Shown here piece by piece: positions 1-9,292 of a DNA stretch of 64,000 bases. Location of the stretch: positions 6,572,001 through 6,636,000 of the forward strand of contig NZ_SHLD01000001.1 in NCBI RefSeq assembly GCF_004217615.1. Direction: 5' to 3'. The position numbers were made by a program, and so were the translations under genes. Position 1 is the stretch's first letter. Every line of letters starts with the position of its first letter. A model generated the notes under the pieces. It ran no database searches. It saw only the letters and a program-made list of their open reading frames with translations, and was not told where the DNA came from. Source of the stretch: Micromonospora kangleipakensis (lineage in GTDB: Bacteria; Actinomycetota; Actinomycetes; Mycobacteriales; Micromonosporaceae).

Positions 1-1103
1 CAGCGGCCGAGCACCCCGCGCAGGTGGTCGGGGGCGGGCGGGCCGGGCCGCCACGGCTCGACGTCGGCCGGATCGTGCTCGACCGCGGCGGTGAGCAACT
101 GGTGCGGCAGATCGAAGACCGCCACACCGGTGCCGGAGGAGCCGAGCACGGCGCAGCCCATCGCCCCCGCGGTGCCGTCGCCGCCGCGCCGGCCGTAGAC
201 GGCGGCCAGGAAACCGGGCATCGCCCCGTCGTGCCCCACGTGCACCACCCGCTGCGGCTGCGGCACCAGGATCAGGCCGAGCCCGAAGCCGGCCGCCCAG
301 AGCGTCTCGTCGGTGGTGGTGAGCGGCCAGCGCATCTCGTCGAGGGTGGCCGGGGCGAGCACCGCGCCGGCCAGGTCGAGCGCCGCCGGGTCGGCGAGGA
401 AGGCCGCCCAGCGGGCCATGTCCGGGGCGGTGCTCCAGAGCTGGGCGGCCGGGGCCACCGCGCCGAAGTCGGTCGGCGGCTCGGGGTGGGCCTCGTCGGA
501 GTACGCGTCGACCAGGAACCCGGTCGCCGCCCGGTCGCCGGGCATCGGCCCGGTGGCGGTCAGCCCCAGCGGGGCGAGCACCCGCTCGGCCAGCACCTCG
601 ACCCAGGTGCCGCCGCGCAGCCGACCGACCAGCTCGCCGAGGAGCGCCATGCCGAGGTTGGAGTAGTGGTAGCGCCGGCCGGTCGGCAGCACCCGCTCGG
701 CCCGGACCAGGTCGGCGAGCAGCTCGTCCACGCCGGGCGCGCGCAGCGAGTCCCAGACGTCGCCGTGCGGCTCCCGTTGCAGGCCCGCGGTGTGCGACAG
801 CAGCCGGCGTACGGTCAGCTCGCCGTGCGCCGGCAGGTCGAGGTGCCGCCCGATCGGGTCGTCCAGGTCCAGCAGGCCGTCGTCCCGGCACTGCATGACC
901 AGCACCGAGGTGAAGGTCTTGGTGACCGAACCGATCCGGAACACCGACTCCGGGCCGAGCGGGGTGTCGTTGCCGGTGTCGCCCACCGCGCAGGTCCAGA
1001 GCGGGCGGTCGGCCCGGTGCAGGGCGGCCGAGATCGCCGGCACCCGGCCCCGGGCCTGCGCCTGCCGCACCATCCGGCCGAGCCGGTCGTTAACCGCGAT
1101 CAT
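1..1103 (-). CDS. serine hydrolase, beta-lactamase/penicillin-binding-like family (partial, C-terminus off the window)
   Basis: The minus-strand frame opens with ATG at 1103 and runs off the left edge with no stop, so the C-terminus is missing. The translation has the three class C beta-lactamase/DD-peptidase signatures in order: SVTK (SxxK, nucleophile Ser) near residue 51, YSN (YxN) near residue 146, and HVGHDG (HxG type) near residue 283. No signal peptide precedes the first motif, so a cytoplasmic or non-classically located esterase/peptidase is likely. The substrate cannot be told from sequence. The start was chosen because it is the first ATG and sits 36 bp from the stop of the HIT gene, which is on the same strand upstream. 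Confidence 0.85.
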   Translation of the reverse strand, partial: MIAVNDRLGRMVRQAQARGRVPAISAALHRADRPLWTCAVGDTGNDTPLGPESVFRIGSVTKTFTSVLVMQCRDDGLLDLDDPIGRHLDLPAHGELTVRRLLSHTAGLQREPHGDVWDSLRAPGVDELLADLVRAERVLPTGRRYHYSNLGMALLGELVGRLRGGTWVEVLAERVLAPLGLTATGPMPGDRAATGFLVDAYSDEAHPEPPTDFGAVAPAAQLWSTAPDMARWAAFLADPAALDLAGAVLAPATLDEMRWPLTTTDETLWAAGFGLGLILVPQPQRVVHVGHDGAMPGFLAAVYGRRGGDGTAGAMGCAVLGSSGTGVAVFDLPHQLLTAAVEHDPADVEPWRPGPPAPDHLRGVLGR

Positions 1104-1138
1104 GCAGGCAGTGTAGGAAGCGGGCCGCGGGGCCGCCC

Positions 1139-1489
1139 TCAGCGGGCGAGCATCGGACCGAGCGGGGCACCGCCGAACAGGTGCGCGTGCGCGTGGAAGA
1201 CCTCCTGACCGGCGTACGCCCCGGTGTTGAACATCAGCCGGAAGCCGTCGGCGAGCAACCCCTCCTCCTCGGCCACGACGGCGGCCGTGGCCAGCACCTC
1301 ACCGGCCAGGGCCGGGTCGCCCTGGGCGAGGGTGGCCACGTCCGCGTAGTGCTCCTTAGGGATGACCAGCACGTGGACGGGCGACTTGGGGTCGATGTCC
1401 CGGAAGGCGAGGGTGGTGGCGGTCTCCCGCACGATGGTGGCCGGGATCTCCCCGGCGACGATCCGGCAGAACAGGCAGTCGGTTCCCAT
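1139..1489 (-). CDS. HIT family protein (Hint-like nucleotide hydrolase)
   Basis: 116 aa, full length for a bacterial HIT protein. It opens with a CLFCRIVAGEIP segment (Cys pair typical of the Hint branch) and ends with HAHAHLFGG, the histidine triad HxHxHxx that carries the catalytic His. Such proteins hydrolyse purine nucleotide phosphoramidates in the cytoplasm. In many actinobacteria this gene follows dnaJ-rsmE; here an SDR gene on the opposite strand (1547-2320) separates them. The start is the ATG at 1489. Confidence 0.9.
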   Translation of the reverse strand: MGTDCLFCRIVAGEIPATIVRETATTLAFRDIDPKSPVHVLVIPKEHYADVATLAQGDPALAGEVLATAAVVAEEEGLLADGFRLMFNTGAYAGQEVFHAHAHLFGGAPLGPMLAR

Positions 1490-1546
1490 TCGGGCATGCT
1501 AAGCGCTGGGCCGGACCGCGCCGCGCCGTTACCGGGCGGGCCGGGC

Positions 1547-2320
1547 ATGATGTCCGGCGTGACTTCTCGGGCGGTACTGGTGACGGGGGCCTCGCGCGGC
1601 ATCGGACGCGCGGTGGCCCGGGCTTTCGCGACGGGCGGGGACCGGGTGGCGATCCACCACCGAAACTCGGCGGAGCTGGCCGAACGGCTCCGCGAGGAGC
1701 TGCCCGGCGAGGGCCACGTGGTGGTCCGCGCCGACCTGGCGGACCCGGACGCGGTGCGGGCGATGGTGGACGAGGCCGCGGAACGCCTCGGCGGGCTGGA
1801 CGTCCTGGTCAACAACGCGGGCGTGTACGGACCGCGGGACCTGCCCCACCCGGTCTTCGGCAACACCTACGAGCAGTGGCGCCAGCAGTGGCGGCTGGTG
1901 CTGGAGACCAACCTGACCGGCGCCGCCAACGTGACCTGGTGCGCCGCCCAGCACATGCGGGAGCGGGGCGGCCGGATCGTCAACGTCTCCTCCCGGGGCG
2001 CGTTCCGGGGCGAGCCGCAGCAGCCCGCCTACGGGGCGAGCAAGGCGGGACTGAACGCGCTCGGCCAGTCGCTGGCGCTGGCCCTGGCCCCGTACGGCAT
2101 CGCGGTGGCGACCGTCGCCCCCGGGTTCGTCGAGACGGACATGACCACCGAACACCTCACCGGCGAGGGCGGCGACGCGATCCGCGCGCAGAGCCCGTTC
2201 AACCGGGTCGCCCGCCCGGAGGAGATCGCCGCCGCCGTCCACTGGCTGGCCAGCCCCGAGGCCGAGTGGGCCTCCGGCACCATCGTCGACCTGAACGGCG
2301 CCTCCTACCTGCGCACCTGA
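1547..2320 (+). CDS. SDR family NAD(P)-dependent oxidoreductase (FabG-like)
   Basis: About 257 aa. It shows the classical short-chain dehydrogenase motifs: TGASRGIG cofactor loop near the N-terminus, NNAGVYGP after strand 4, catalytic Ser in NVSSRGAF and the YGASK active-site Tyr/Lys. The C-terminus ends in the usual GTIVDLNGASYLR segment. It is probably a 3-oxoacyl-ACP reductase-like or other alcohol/ketone dehydrogenase; the substrate is unknown. Starts at 1547, 1550 (ATG) or 1559 (GTG) are all in frame; the last would place the cofactor motif at the more usual distance. It is divergent from the HIT gene (58 bp apart). Confidence 0.87.
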   Translation: MMSGVTSRAVLVTGASRGIGRAVARAFATGGDRVAIHHRNSAELAERLREELPGEGHVVVRADLADPDAVRAMVDEAAERLGGLDVLVNNAGVYGPRDLPHPVFGNTYEQWRQQWRLVLETNLTGAANVTWCAAQHMRERGGRIVNVSSRGAFRGEPQQPAYGASKAGLNALGQSLALALAPYGIAVATVAPGFVETDMTTEHLTGEGGDAIRAQSPFNRVARPEEIAAAVHWLASPEAEWASGTIVDLNGASYLRT

Positions 2321-2357
2321 TCCCGGCGCCGACGGCGGGCGGCTGCGGGAGGGCGGG

Positions 2358-3092
2358 TCACCAGCGGGCGAGGCGGGTGGCGAGGACGGCGAGGGCCGCC
2401 ACGCCGGCCGTGGACGTCCGGAGCACGGACGGTCCCAGCCGCACCGGGCTTGCGCCGGCCTCGCGGAAGGCCGACAGCTCGGCCGGGGCGATGCCGCCCT
2501 CGGGACCGACCACCAGCACGATCTCCCCGGTGGCGGGCAGCTCGGCGGTGGTCAGCCGCTCGTCGGCCTCCTCGTGCAGCACGAACGCGGCGGCGGCCCC
2601 GGCGATCCGCCGGACGACCGTCTGGGTGGACTCGTCCGGAGACCCGGCCACCACCGGCAGCCAGGCCCGGCGGGCCTGCTTGGCCGCCTCCCGGGCGGTC
2701 GCCGCCCACTTCTCCCGGGCCCGTACGCCCCGGTCGCCGCGCCACTGCGCCACCGAGCGGGACGCCGCCCAGGGGACGATCTCGTCCACCCCGACCTCGG
2801 TCATCGCCTGTACGGCCAGCTCGCCCCGGTCGCCCTTGGCGATGCCCTGCACCACCACGAGCCGCGGGACGGAGGCGTCGACGTACCCCCGGGAGGTGAC
2901 CCGGAGGTCGAGGGTGCCCTTGCCGACGGCGGTGACCACGGCGGCGGCCGTGCCGCCCCGACCGTCGGCGAGCAGCAGCTCCTCGCCGGCCCGCAGCCGC
3001 TGCACGTTCGCGGCGTGGTGCCCCTCGGGACCGTCCAGCGTCAGCGCGTCACCGGTGGGCAGCGCCTCCACCAGGAACAGCGGCGCGGACAC
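2358..3092 (-). CDS. rsmE: 16S rRNA (uracil1498-N3)-methyltransferase RsmE
   Basis: 244 aa with a GTG start. The N-terminal PUA-like region (LDGPEGHHAANVQRLRAGE) is followed by a SPOUT-fold methyltransferase domain whose knot motifs are visible as VGPEGGIAPAEL and LGPSVLRTSTAGVAAL. The enzyme methylates N3 of U1498 in 16S rRNA using SAM. The start lies 1 nt after the dnaJ stop on the same strand, so translation is probably coupled in a hrcA-dnaJ-rsmE operon, the usual actinobacterial order. Confidence 0.95.
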   Translation of the reverse strand: MSAPLFLVEALPTGDALTLDGPEGHHAANVQRLRAGEELLLADGRGGTAAAVVTAVGKGTLDLRVTSRGYVDASVPRLVVVQGIAKGDRGELAVQAMTEVGVDEIVPWAASRSVAQWRGDRGVRAREKWAATAREAAKQARRAWLPVVAGSPDESTQTVVRRIAGAAAAFVLHEEADERLTTAELPATGEIVLVVGPEGGIAPAELSAFREAGASPVRLGPSVLRTSTAGVAALAVLATRLARW

Positions 3093-3093
3093 C

Positions 3094-4239
3094 TCAGGCG
3101 TGCCCGTTGAAGGCGTCGCGCATCCGGGAGAAGAAGCCGCCCTGCTTGGTCAGCTCGGCGACCTCCTCGCCCCGGGTCTTGGCGAAGTCGCGCAGCATCC
3201 GCTCCTGGTCGGCGTCGAGCTTGGTCGGCGTCCGCACGTCCAGGTGGACGTAGAGGTCACCCCGGCCGGTGCCGCGCAGGTGCGGCACGCCCCGGGCGCG
3301 CAGCCGCAGCGTGCTGCCCGGCTGGGTACCCGCCTTGACGTCGACGGTCTCCTCGCTGTCCAGAGTCTTGATGGTCAGCCGGGTGCCGAGCGCGGCGGCG
3401 GTCATCGGCACGGTGACGCGGCAGTGCAGGTCGTCGCCCTTGCGGGAGTAGACGTCGTGCGGCCGCTCGTGGATCTCCACGTAGAGGTCGCCGGCGGTGC
3501 CGCCGCCCGGGCCGACCTCGCCCTGCTGGGCCAGCCGGATCCGCATGCCGTCCTCGACCCCGGCCGGGATCTTGACGGTCAGCGAGCGGCGGGTCCGCAC
3601 CCGGCCGTCGCCGGCGCAGGTCGGGCAGGGGTGCGGGATGGTGGTGCCGTAGCCCTGGCAGACGGTGCACGGCCGGGCGGAGACCACCTGTCCCAGGAAG
3701 GTCCGCTGCACCGACTGCACCTCACCCCGGCCGCCGCACGCCTCGCAGGTGGCCAGGTGGGTGCCGGCCGCGGTGCCGGCGCCGGCGCAGGTGGTGCAGA
3801 GCACGGCGGTGTCGACGGTGATCGGCGCCTCGACGCCGAACGCGGTCTCGTGCAGGTCCAGCTCCAGCCGCAGGATCGCGTCCGCGCCCGGCCGGGTCCG
3901 CGGGCGCGGCCCCCGGGCGCCGCCCGCGGCGCCGCCGAAGAAGGCGTCCATGATGTCCTGGAAGCCGACGAACGGGCCGGCCCCGCCGGGACCACCCGGG
4001 CCGCCGGCGCCCCCGCCGCCCGGCGCGAGCGGGTCGCCGCCCAGGTCGACGATCTGCCGTTTCCGATCGTCCGAGAGGACCTCGTACGCGGCGTTGATGT
4101 CCTTGAACTTCTCCTGTGCCTCCGGGTCCGGATTGACGTCCGGGTGGAACTGCCGCGCCAGCTTGCGGTAGGCGCGCTTGATCTCGTCGTCGGAGGCCTC
4201 CCGGCTCACGCCGAGAATGCCGTAGTAGTCCCTGGCCAC
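3094..4239 (-). CDS. dnaJ: molecular chaperone DnaJ
   Basis: About 381 aa from a GTG start ([13 protein letters not shown]); an in-frame ATG 18 nt upstream (4257) is an alternative. It has an N-terminal J domain with the HPD tripeptide, a Gly-rich linker (many GG/GAGG runs) and four zinc-finger repeats ([32 protein letters not shown]). The C-terminal substrate-binding domain ends in a short Phe-rich tail. It is the co-chaperone of DnaK. It lies between hrcA and rsmE, so this is the hrcA-linked dnaJ and is expected to respond to HrcA/CIRCE control. Confidence 0.96.
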   Translation of the reverse strand: MARDYYGILGVSREASDDEIKRAYRKLARQFHPDVNPDPEAQEKFKDINAAYEVLSDDRKRQIVDLGGDPLAPGGGGAGGPGGPGGAGPFVGFQDIMDAFFGGAAGGARGPRPRTRPGADAILRLELDLHETAFGVEAPITVDTAVLCTTCAGAGTAAGTHLATCEACGGRGEVQSVQRTFLGQVVSARPCTVCQGYGTTIPHPCPTCAGDGRVRTRRSLTVKIPAGVEDGMRIRLAQQGEVGPGGGTAGDLYVEIHERPHDVYSRKGDDLHCRVTVPMTAAALGTRLTIKTLDSEETVDVKAGTQPGSTLRLRARGVPHLRGTGRGDLYVHLDVRTPTKLDADQERMLRDFAKTRGEEVAELTKQGGFFSRMRDAFNGHA

Positions 4240-4312
4240 TGCGTTCCGTGTCCTCATGTTCGTCTCGCGTTGCGCCGGTCGGCGGCCGGAGCCGGCCGTC
4301 GGCCCTGACTGG

Positions 4313-5335
4313 TCAGTTCTGGGCCAGCAGCTCGCCCACGTAGCGTGCCACGGCCCTCACCGTGGCGATGTTGCCGGGGTAGTCCATCCGGGTGGGCCCG
4401 AGCACGCCGAGACCGCCGACGATGTTCGCCCCCGGGCCGTAACCGGTGCTCACCACCGAGGCGGCCCGCAGGTTGTCGATCTCGTTCTCGTCGCCGATCA
4501 GCACCCGGGTGGTGCTCGGCTCCGCCTCGCCGATCAGCTTGAGCAGCACGACCTCCTCCTCGAGCGCCTCGAGGATGGGGCGCAGCGAGCCTTGGAAGTC
4601 GAGCAGTCCGCCGCGGGTGAGGTTGGCCGTGCCGGCCAGCGCGATCCGCTCCTCGTGCCGCTCCACCAGCGTCTCCAGCAGCACGGTGGAGAGCGTGGTC
4701 ATGGCGCCGCGCAGATGCGGGGCCGACTCGTCGACCAGCGCCTGGACCAGCGGCGGGGTCTCCGAGAGCCGGCTGCCGACCAGCTTCTCGTTGACCAGCC
4801 GGCGCAGGTCGGTGACGTCGTCGGCGGGGATCGGCGCGGGCAGCTCGACCAGCCGCTGCTCGACCCGACCGGTGTCGGCGATCATGACCAGCATCAGCCG
4901 GGTGGTGGAGATCGGCACCAGCTCCAGGTGGCGCACCGAGGAGCGGGCCAGGCTCGGGTACTGGACCACGGCGACCTGCCGGGTGAGCTGGGCCAGCAGC
5001 CGGACGGTGCGGTGCACCACGTCGTCCAGGTCGACGGCCCCGACCAGGAAGCGCTCGATCGCCCGGCGCTCGGCCGGGCTGAGCGGCTTGACCCGGGAGA
5101 GCCGGTCGACGAAGAGCCGGTAGCCGCGGTCGGTGGGCACCCGGCCCGCGCTGGTGTGCGGCTGCCGGATGTAGCCCTCTTCCTCCAGCACCGCCATGTC
5201 GTTGCGCACGGTCGCCGGGGAGACGCCCAGCTGGTGCCGCTCGACCAGGGCCTTGCTGCCCACCGGCTCCTGCGTGGCGACGTAGTCCTCGACGATCGCG
5301 CGCAGCACGGCGAGCTTGCGGTCGTCGAGACCCAT
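4313..5335 (-). CDS. hrcA: heat-inducible transcription repressor HrcA
   Basis: About 340 aa. The start is ATG at 5335 ([19 protein letters not shown]), placed by a strong ribosome site AGGAGGT six bases upstream; the frame stays open to 5398 but that extension overlaps the operator. The N-terminus is a winged-helix DNA-binding domain ([18 protein letters not shown], then [15 protein letters not shown]), followed by the GAF-like HrcA core ending in [18 protein letters not shown]. It represses class I heat-shock genes by binding CIRCE, and a CIRCE element sits in its own promoter, implying autoregulation of hrcA-dnaJ. Confidence 0.96.
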   Translation of the reverse strand: MGLDDRKLAVLRAIVEDYVATQEPVGSKALVERHQLGVSPATVRNDMAVLEEEGYIRQPHTSAGRVPTDRGYRLFVDRLSRVKPLSPAERRAIERFLVGAVDLDDVVHRTVRLLAQLTRQVAVVQYPSLARSSVRHLELVPISTTRLMLVMIADTGRVEQRLVELPAPIPADDVTDLRRLVNEKLVGSRLSETPPLVQALVDESAPHLRGAMTTLSTVLLETLVERHEERIALAGTANLTRGGLLDFQGSLRPILEALEEEVVLLKLIGEAEPSTTRVLIGDENEIDNLRAASVVSTGYGPGANIVGGLGVLGPTRMDYPGNIATVRAVARYVGELLAQN

Positions 5336-5391
5336 CTCCCCACCTCCTGAAGCACCCTCGACCCGCCGCCGGCACGGCAGCGGCCGGGCAC

Positions 5392-5418
5392 CTGGCACTC
5401 GACTGTAGCGAGTGCCAG
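5392..5418. promoter_or_regulatory. CIRCE operator (HrcA binding site)
   Basis: Perfect inverted repeat CTGGCACTC, 9-nt spacer, GAGTGCCAG. It matches the CIRCE architecture (TTAGCACTC-N9-GAGTGCTAA) with GC-rich outer bases. It lies 57 bp upstream of the hrcA start and should mediate autorepression of the hrcA-dnaJ-rsmE unit. Confidence 0.93.
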
Positions 5419-5567
5419 TCTACGTCGGCGCCACCCCCGACGCGATGATCACCGACGGACCAGGGGTGCGGGCCGCCACGAAGCCTCTGCGCCAGGGCCG
5501 ATCAGCCGGACATCCCGGGCGATGTCGCTCTGGTGCCGCCTTGCGGGCAACCCCTACCGTGACGTCC

Positions 5568-6185
5568 ATGACTGAACCACCTCGCCCTCCCGGAGCGGGG
5601 GACGCCGGCGCCCAGCCGGACCCGACCCCGCCGTCGGCACCGTACGGCTCGTCGGCGGACGAGCCGCCCACCGCACCACTGTCCGGGGCGCCGGGCGCGG
5701 GCGGCTATCCCCCGCCCGGCGGCTCGCCGCCGCCCTCCGGCGGTCAGCCGCCATCGGGTGGCTACCCCCCTCCGGGCGGCTACCCGCCGCCGGGCGTCGG
5801 CTATCCGACCGGCGGCGCGTACGGCGCCCCGAGCGGCTGGGCCAACAACGAGGACAAGACCTGGGCGTTGATCGCGCACTTCGGCGGCGCGGCGGCGATG
5901 TTCGTCAGCGGCGGCGTGCTGGGCTGGCTCCCGCCGCTGGTCGCCATGCTGGCCCGGGGCAACCAGTCGCCGACGGTGCGCCAGCACGCGGTCGCGGCGC
6001 TCAACTTCCAGCTGCTCTGGTCGATCGTCGGCCTGGTCGGCTGGGCCCTGGCCTGCATCGCGATCGGTTTCCTCGCGGTCGGCGCGGCGGTCATCCTCGG
6101 CGTCGTGTTCGGCATCCTCGCCGGCGTCAAGGCCAACGAGGGTCAGTTCTACCGCTATCCGATGAGCATCAGCCTGGTGAAGTGA
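5568..6185 (+). CDS. DUF4870 domain-containing membrane protein with Pro/Gly-rich N-terminus
   Basis: 205 aa from ATG 5568. The first ~85 residues are low-complexity Pro/Gly/Tyr repeats (GGYPPPGG type). A DUF4870 module follows: NNEDKTWALIAHFGG, then transmembrane segments around GWLPPLVAMLARG, the NFQLLWSIVGLVGW helix and the IAIGFLAVGAAVILGVVFG helix. Function is unknown. The gene is divergent from hrcA, and the CIRCE box lies between them, so HrcA could also affect this promoter. That is an inference only. Confidence 0.85.
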   Translation: MTEPPRPPGAGDAGAQPDPTPPSAPYGSSADEPPTAPLSGAPGAGGYPPPGGSPPPSGGQPPSGGYPPPGGYPPPGVGYPTGGAYGAPSGWANNEDKTWALIAHFGGAAAMFVSGGVLGWLPPLVAMLARGNQSPTVRQHAVAALNFQLLWSIVGLVGWALACIAIGFLAVGAAVILGVVFGILAGVKANEGQFYRYPMSISLVK

Positions 6186-6228
6186 CGCCCCGCCCGGCCG
6201 GCCCAGGGGTCGGCCGGGCGACCGGCGG

Positions 6229-7452
6229 TCAGGGCAGCAGGTCGCGGACCACCGCGTCGGCCAGCAGCCGGCCGCGCAGGGTGAGCACGGCCCGGCCGGC
6301 CGCGTACTCGTCGGCGGCCAGCAGCCCGCCGGCCAGGGCACGCTCGGCCCCGGCCCGCCCCGCGTCGTCGAGCACGGCCAGCGGCAGCCCGGAGGCGAGC
6401 CGCAGCCGCAGCATCACGTCCTCCATGTGCGCCTCGTCCGGCGTGAGCAGCTCCCGGGCCAGGCCGGGCGACTCCCCGGCGGCGAGCCGCTCGGCGTACG
6501 TCGTCGGGTGCTTGACGTTCCACCAGCGCACCCCGCCGACGTGGCTGTGCGCCCCCGGCCCGAGGCCCCACCAGTCCGCGCCGGTCCAGTAGAGCAGGTT
6601 GTGCCGGCACCGGGCCGCCGCTGAGCGGGCCCAGTTGGAGACCTCGTACCAGGAGAAACCGGCCGCGTCGAGGGCCGCCTCCGCGGCCAGGTAGCGGTCC
6701 GCCGCCACGTCGTCGCTCGGGTACGGCAGCTCGCCGCGCCGCATCCGCGCGGCCAGCCGGGTGCCGTCCTCCACGATCAGGGCGTACGCGCTGACGTGGT
6801 CGACCCCGGCCGCGACCACCTGGTCCAGCGAGGCGGCGAAGTCCTCGGCGCGCTCCCCCGGCGTGCCGTAGATCAGGTCGAGGTTGACGTGGTCGAACCC
6901 GGCGTCGCGCGCCTCCAGGGCGGCGGCGGTGGCCCGGCCGGCGCTGTGCTTGCGGTCGAGGATCGCCAGCACCCCCGGCGCGGCGGACTGCATGCCCAGC
7001 GAGATCCGGGTGTAACCGGCGGCCCGCAGCGTCTTCAGCGACTCCGGCGTGACCGACTCGGGGTTGGCCTCGGTGGTCACCTCGGCGTCGGCGGCGAGCC
7101 CCCAGACGCGGTCGATCCCCTCCAGGATGCGGGCCAGGTCGTCGGCGGGGAGAAGGGTGGGCGTGCCGCCACCGACGAAGACGGTGTCCACCCGCGGCGG
7201 CGGGCTGTCGCCCAGCACCCGGCCCGCCAGGGCCAGCTCGGCCAGCACCGTGTCGGCGTACGACTCGCGGCTGGCCCCGCCCCCCAGCTCCGCCGCGGTG
7301 TACGTGTTGAAGTCGCAGTAGCCGCAGCGGCTGGCGCAGAACGGGACGTGCACGTACACGCCGAAACCGCGCGCGCCGACCGCGCGAATGGCGGCAGCGG
7401 GCAGCGACCCGTCACGCGGGACGGATTCACCTTCTGGAAGAGCGCCGGGCAT
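6229..7452 (-). CDS. hemW: radical SAM heme chaperone HemW (formerly HemN-like coproporphyrinogen oxidase)
   Basis: 407 aa from ATG 7452; an in-frame ATG at 7473 would overlap the divergent gene. Near the N-terminus it has YVHVPFCASRCGYCDF, a CxxxCxxC radical-SAM cluster with Cys39, Cys43 and Cys46. Further signatures include TVFVGGGTPTLL and a C-terminal HemN-type domain (WYEVSNWAR, GLGPGAHSHVGG). HemW inserts heme into respiratory proteins and lacks oxidase activity in characterised members. The lepA-hemW-hrcA order is conserved in actinobacteria, here with insertions. Confidence 0.94.
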   Translation of the reverse strand: MPGALPEGESVPRDGSLPAAAIRAVGARGFGVYVHVPFCASRCGYCDFNTYTAAELGGGASRESYADTVLAELALAGRVLGDSPPPRVDTVFVGGGTPTLLPADDLARILEGIDRVWGLAADAEVTTEANPESVTPESLKTLRAAGYTRISLGMQSAAPGVLAILDRKHSAGRATAAALEARDAGFDHVNLDLIYGTPGERAEDFAASLDQVVAAGVDHVSAYALIVEDGTRLAARMRRGELPYPSDDVAADRYLAAEAALDAAGFSWYEVSNWARSAAARCRHNLLYWTGADWWGLGPGAHSHVGGVRWWNVKHPTTYAERLAAGESPGLARELLTPDEAHMEDVMLRLRLASGLPLAVLDDAGRAGAERALAGGLLAADEYAAGRAVLTLRGRLLADAVVRDLLP

Positions 7453-7471
7453 GGCAACTAGTGTGCCCGGC

Positions 7472-8281
7472 ATGACCTCTCCGGACGCTCTCGTGCGGGT
7501 CGCCACGGCCCGTGGGGTGACCACCCTCACCCTGGACAGCCCGCACAACCGCAACGCGCTCTCCACCCCGCTGATGACCGAGCTGCTGGCCGGGCTGGCT
7601 GCGGCGGTCGCCGACGACGCGGTCCGGGCCGTCGTGCTGGACCACACCGGCCCGGTCTTCTGCTCCGGGGCGGACCTGAAGGAGACCGCCGCCGCGTACG
7701 CCAGCGGCAGCGTGCCGGCCGGGATGCTGGGCGACGTGCTGGTCGCCGTACGGGAGTGCCCGAAGCCGGTGCTGGCGAAGGTGGCCGGGCCGGCCCGGGC
7801 CGGCGGGCTGGGGCTGATCGCCGCGGCCGACCTGGCGGTCTGCGCCGAGGAGGCGACCTTCGCCTTCACCGAGGTACGGATCGGGGTGATCCCGGCGGTC
7901 ATCTCGGCGACTGTGCTGCCCCGGCTGCACCCCCGGGCCGCCGCCGAGCTGTACCTGACCGGGGACAGCTTCGACGGCCGCCGCGCCGCGGAGATCGGCC
8001 TGGTCACCGCGGCCGTGCCGGCGGACGGGCTGGACGCGGCGGTGGCGCGTTACTGCGACTCGCTGGTCCGGGGCGCGCCGCGGGCCCTGGCGGGCGCCAA
8101 GGAGCTGCTGCGCCGGCCGGCCGCCACCGATCTGCGCGCCGAGATCGCCGAGTTGGCCACCCTCTCCACCGGCTACTTCCTCTCCGACGAGGGCCGGGAG
8201 GGCGTGCTCGCCTTCCGCGAAAAAAGGTTGGCCGGCTGGGTGGCCGCTCTGGACGGTGGTCCGGGAGAGGGTGCGAGCTAG
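7472..8281 (+). CDS. enoyl-CoA hydratase/isomerase family protein
   Basis: 269 aa from ATG 7472. It has a crotonase fold: LDSPHNRNALSTPLMTELL at the N-terminus, the oxyanion-hole loop FCSGADLKE, and the second signature KVAGPARAGGLGLIAAADLAVCAEEA. In this last segment the usual Glu positions are replaced by Ala/Gly, so activity may be other than classical hydration. It starts 19 bp from the divergent hemW start, so the two share a very short promoter region. Confidence 0.9.
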   Translation: MTSPDALVRVATARGVTTLTLDSPHNRNALSTPLMTELLAGLAAAVADDAVRAVVLDHTGPVFCSGADLKETAAAYASGSVPAGMLGDVLVAVRECPKPVLAKVAGPARAGGLGLIAAADLAVCAEEATFAFTEVRIGVIPAVISATVLPRLHPRAAAELYLTGDSFDGRRAAEIGLVTAAVPADGLDAAVARYCDSLVRGAPRALAGAKELLRRPAATDLRAEIAELATLSTGYFLSDEGREGVLAFREKRLAGWVAALDGGPGEGAS

Positions 8282-8404
8282 GAACCGTCACCGACAGGTG
8301 CTCCCGGTGGCCGGGTGGTGACGGAACGGGAGGCAACCGGTCGGACGACCCGACCGGCGCTCGGGGGGACGTACGCTTGGCGGACTGTCGAACAGGAGGT
8401 GCGG

Positions 8405-9262
8405 GTGCGAACTCGGGCAATCGGGGCAGCCGGTGTGGTGGTGGCCGTCGTCGCCCTCCTCGGGATCTGGTTCGTGGCCCGGCAGGTCGGGCACCAGATC
8501 CACCTCCCGACGGCCAGCCGCACCTGCACCGTCCAGGCCGACGGCCGGGTCGTGCTCGGCGCCGACCAGATGGCCAACGCGGCCACCATCGCGGCGATCG
8601 GCGTGCAGCGGCAGATGCCCGAGCAGGCCGTGGTGGTGGCGCTGGCGACCGCGTACCAGGAGTCGCACCTGAAGAACCTCGCCCACGGCGACCGGGACTC
8701 GCTCGGCCTGTTCCAGCAACGCCCGAGCCAGGGCTGGGGCACCGCGGAGCAGATCCAGGACCCGCGCTACGCGGCGAACCGGTTCTACGCGGCGCTGAAG
8801 AAGGTCAAGGGCTGGGAGGACATGCGGGTCACCGAGGCCGCCCAGCGGGTCCAGCGGTCGGCCTATCCCGAGGCGTACCAGAAGTGGGCGGACGAGTCGC
8901 AGGTCCTCACCCGCGCGCTGCTCGGCCACGCGACCGGCGCGGTGGCCTGCACGGTCGGGCCGACGCCGGCGATGCGCGGCCAGGCCGCCGCGACCGCGCT
9001 GATCCAGGGGCTGACCCTCGACTGGGGGTTGCCGGGCGTCGCCTCGCCGACCGACCTGACCGGGTTGGCGGTGTCGGCGCCGGACAGCCGCAACGGCTGG
9101 CGGTACGCCCACTGGCTGGTGTCGCACGCCGACGACCACGGGGTGAAGCGGGTCCGCTTCGGCGGCCTGGAGTGGACCGCCGAGCAGGGCACCTGGGCCA
9201 AGGTGGCGAACGGGCGGGCGGCCCCGACCCAGGTGCTGGCGGAGGTCTTCGCGGACACGTAG
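8405..9262 (+). CDS. membrane-anchored lysozyme/transglycosylase-like protein
   Basis: About 285 aa from a GTG start placed by AGGAGG (8394-8399). A single N-terminal membrane anchor (AIGAAGVVVAVVALLGIWF) is followed by an extracytoplasmic domain. That domain has a lysozyme-like pattern: ATAYQESHLKNL with a Glu in the catalytic position, then GDRDSLGLFQQRPSQGWG and a DPRYAANRFYAAL helix. The family is common in actinobacteria and is often annotated as hypothetical or, without clear support, as a heavy-metal transporter. The peptidoglycan-related role is an inference from the motif. Confidence 0.75.
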   Translation: MRTRAIGAAGVVVAVVALLGIWFVARQVGHQIHLPTASRTCTVQADGRVVLGADQMANAATIAAIGVQRQMPEQAVVVALATAYQESHLKNLAHGDRDSLGLFQQRPSQGWGTAEQIQDPRYAANRFYAALKKVKGWEDMRVTEAAQRVQRSAYPEAYQKWADESQVLTRALLGHATGAVACTVGPTPAMRGQAAATALIQGLTLDWGLPGVASPTDLTGLAVSAPDSRNGWRYAHWLVSHADDHGVKRVRFGGLEWTAEQGTWAKVANGRAAPTQVLAEVFADT

Positions 9263-9292
9263 GCCGGCCCGCGGCCCGACGCGCGGCCGGGG

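Noticed and set aside
24..1208. Long plus-strand open frame over the serine hydrolase
   Set aside because: It is antisense to a minus-strand gene with clear SxxK, YxN and HxG motifs; its translation is Arg/Gly/Pro-rich low complexity typical of GC-rich shadow frames.
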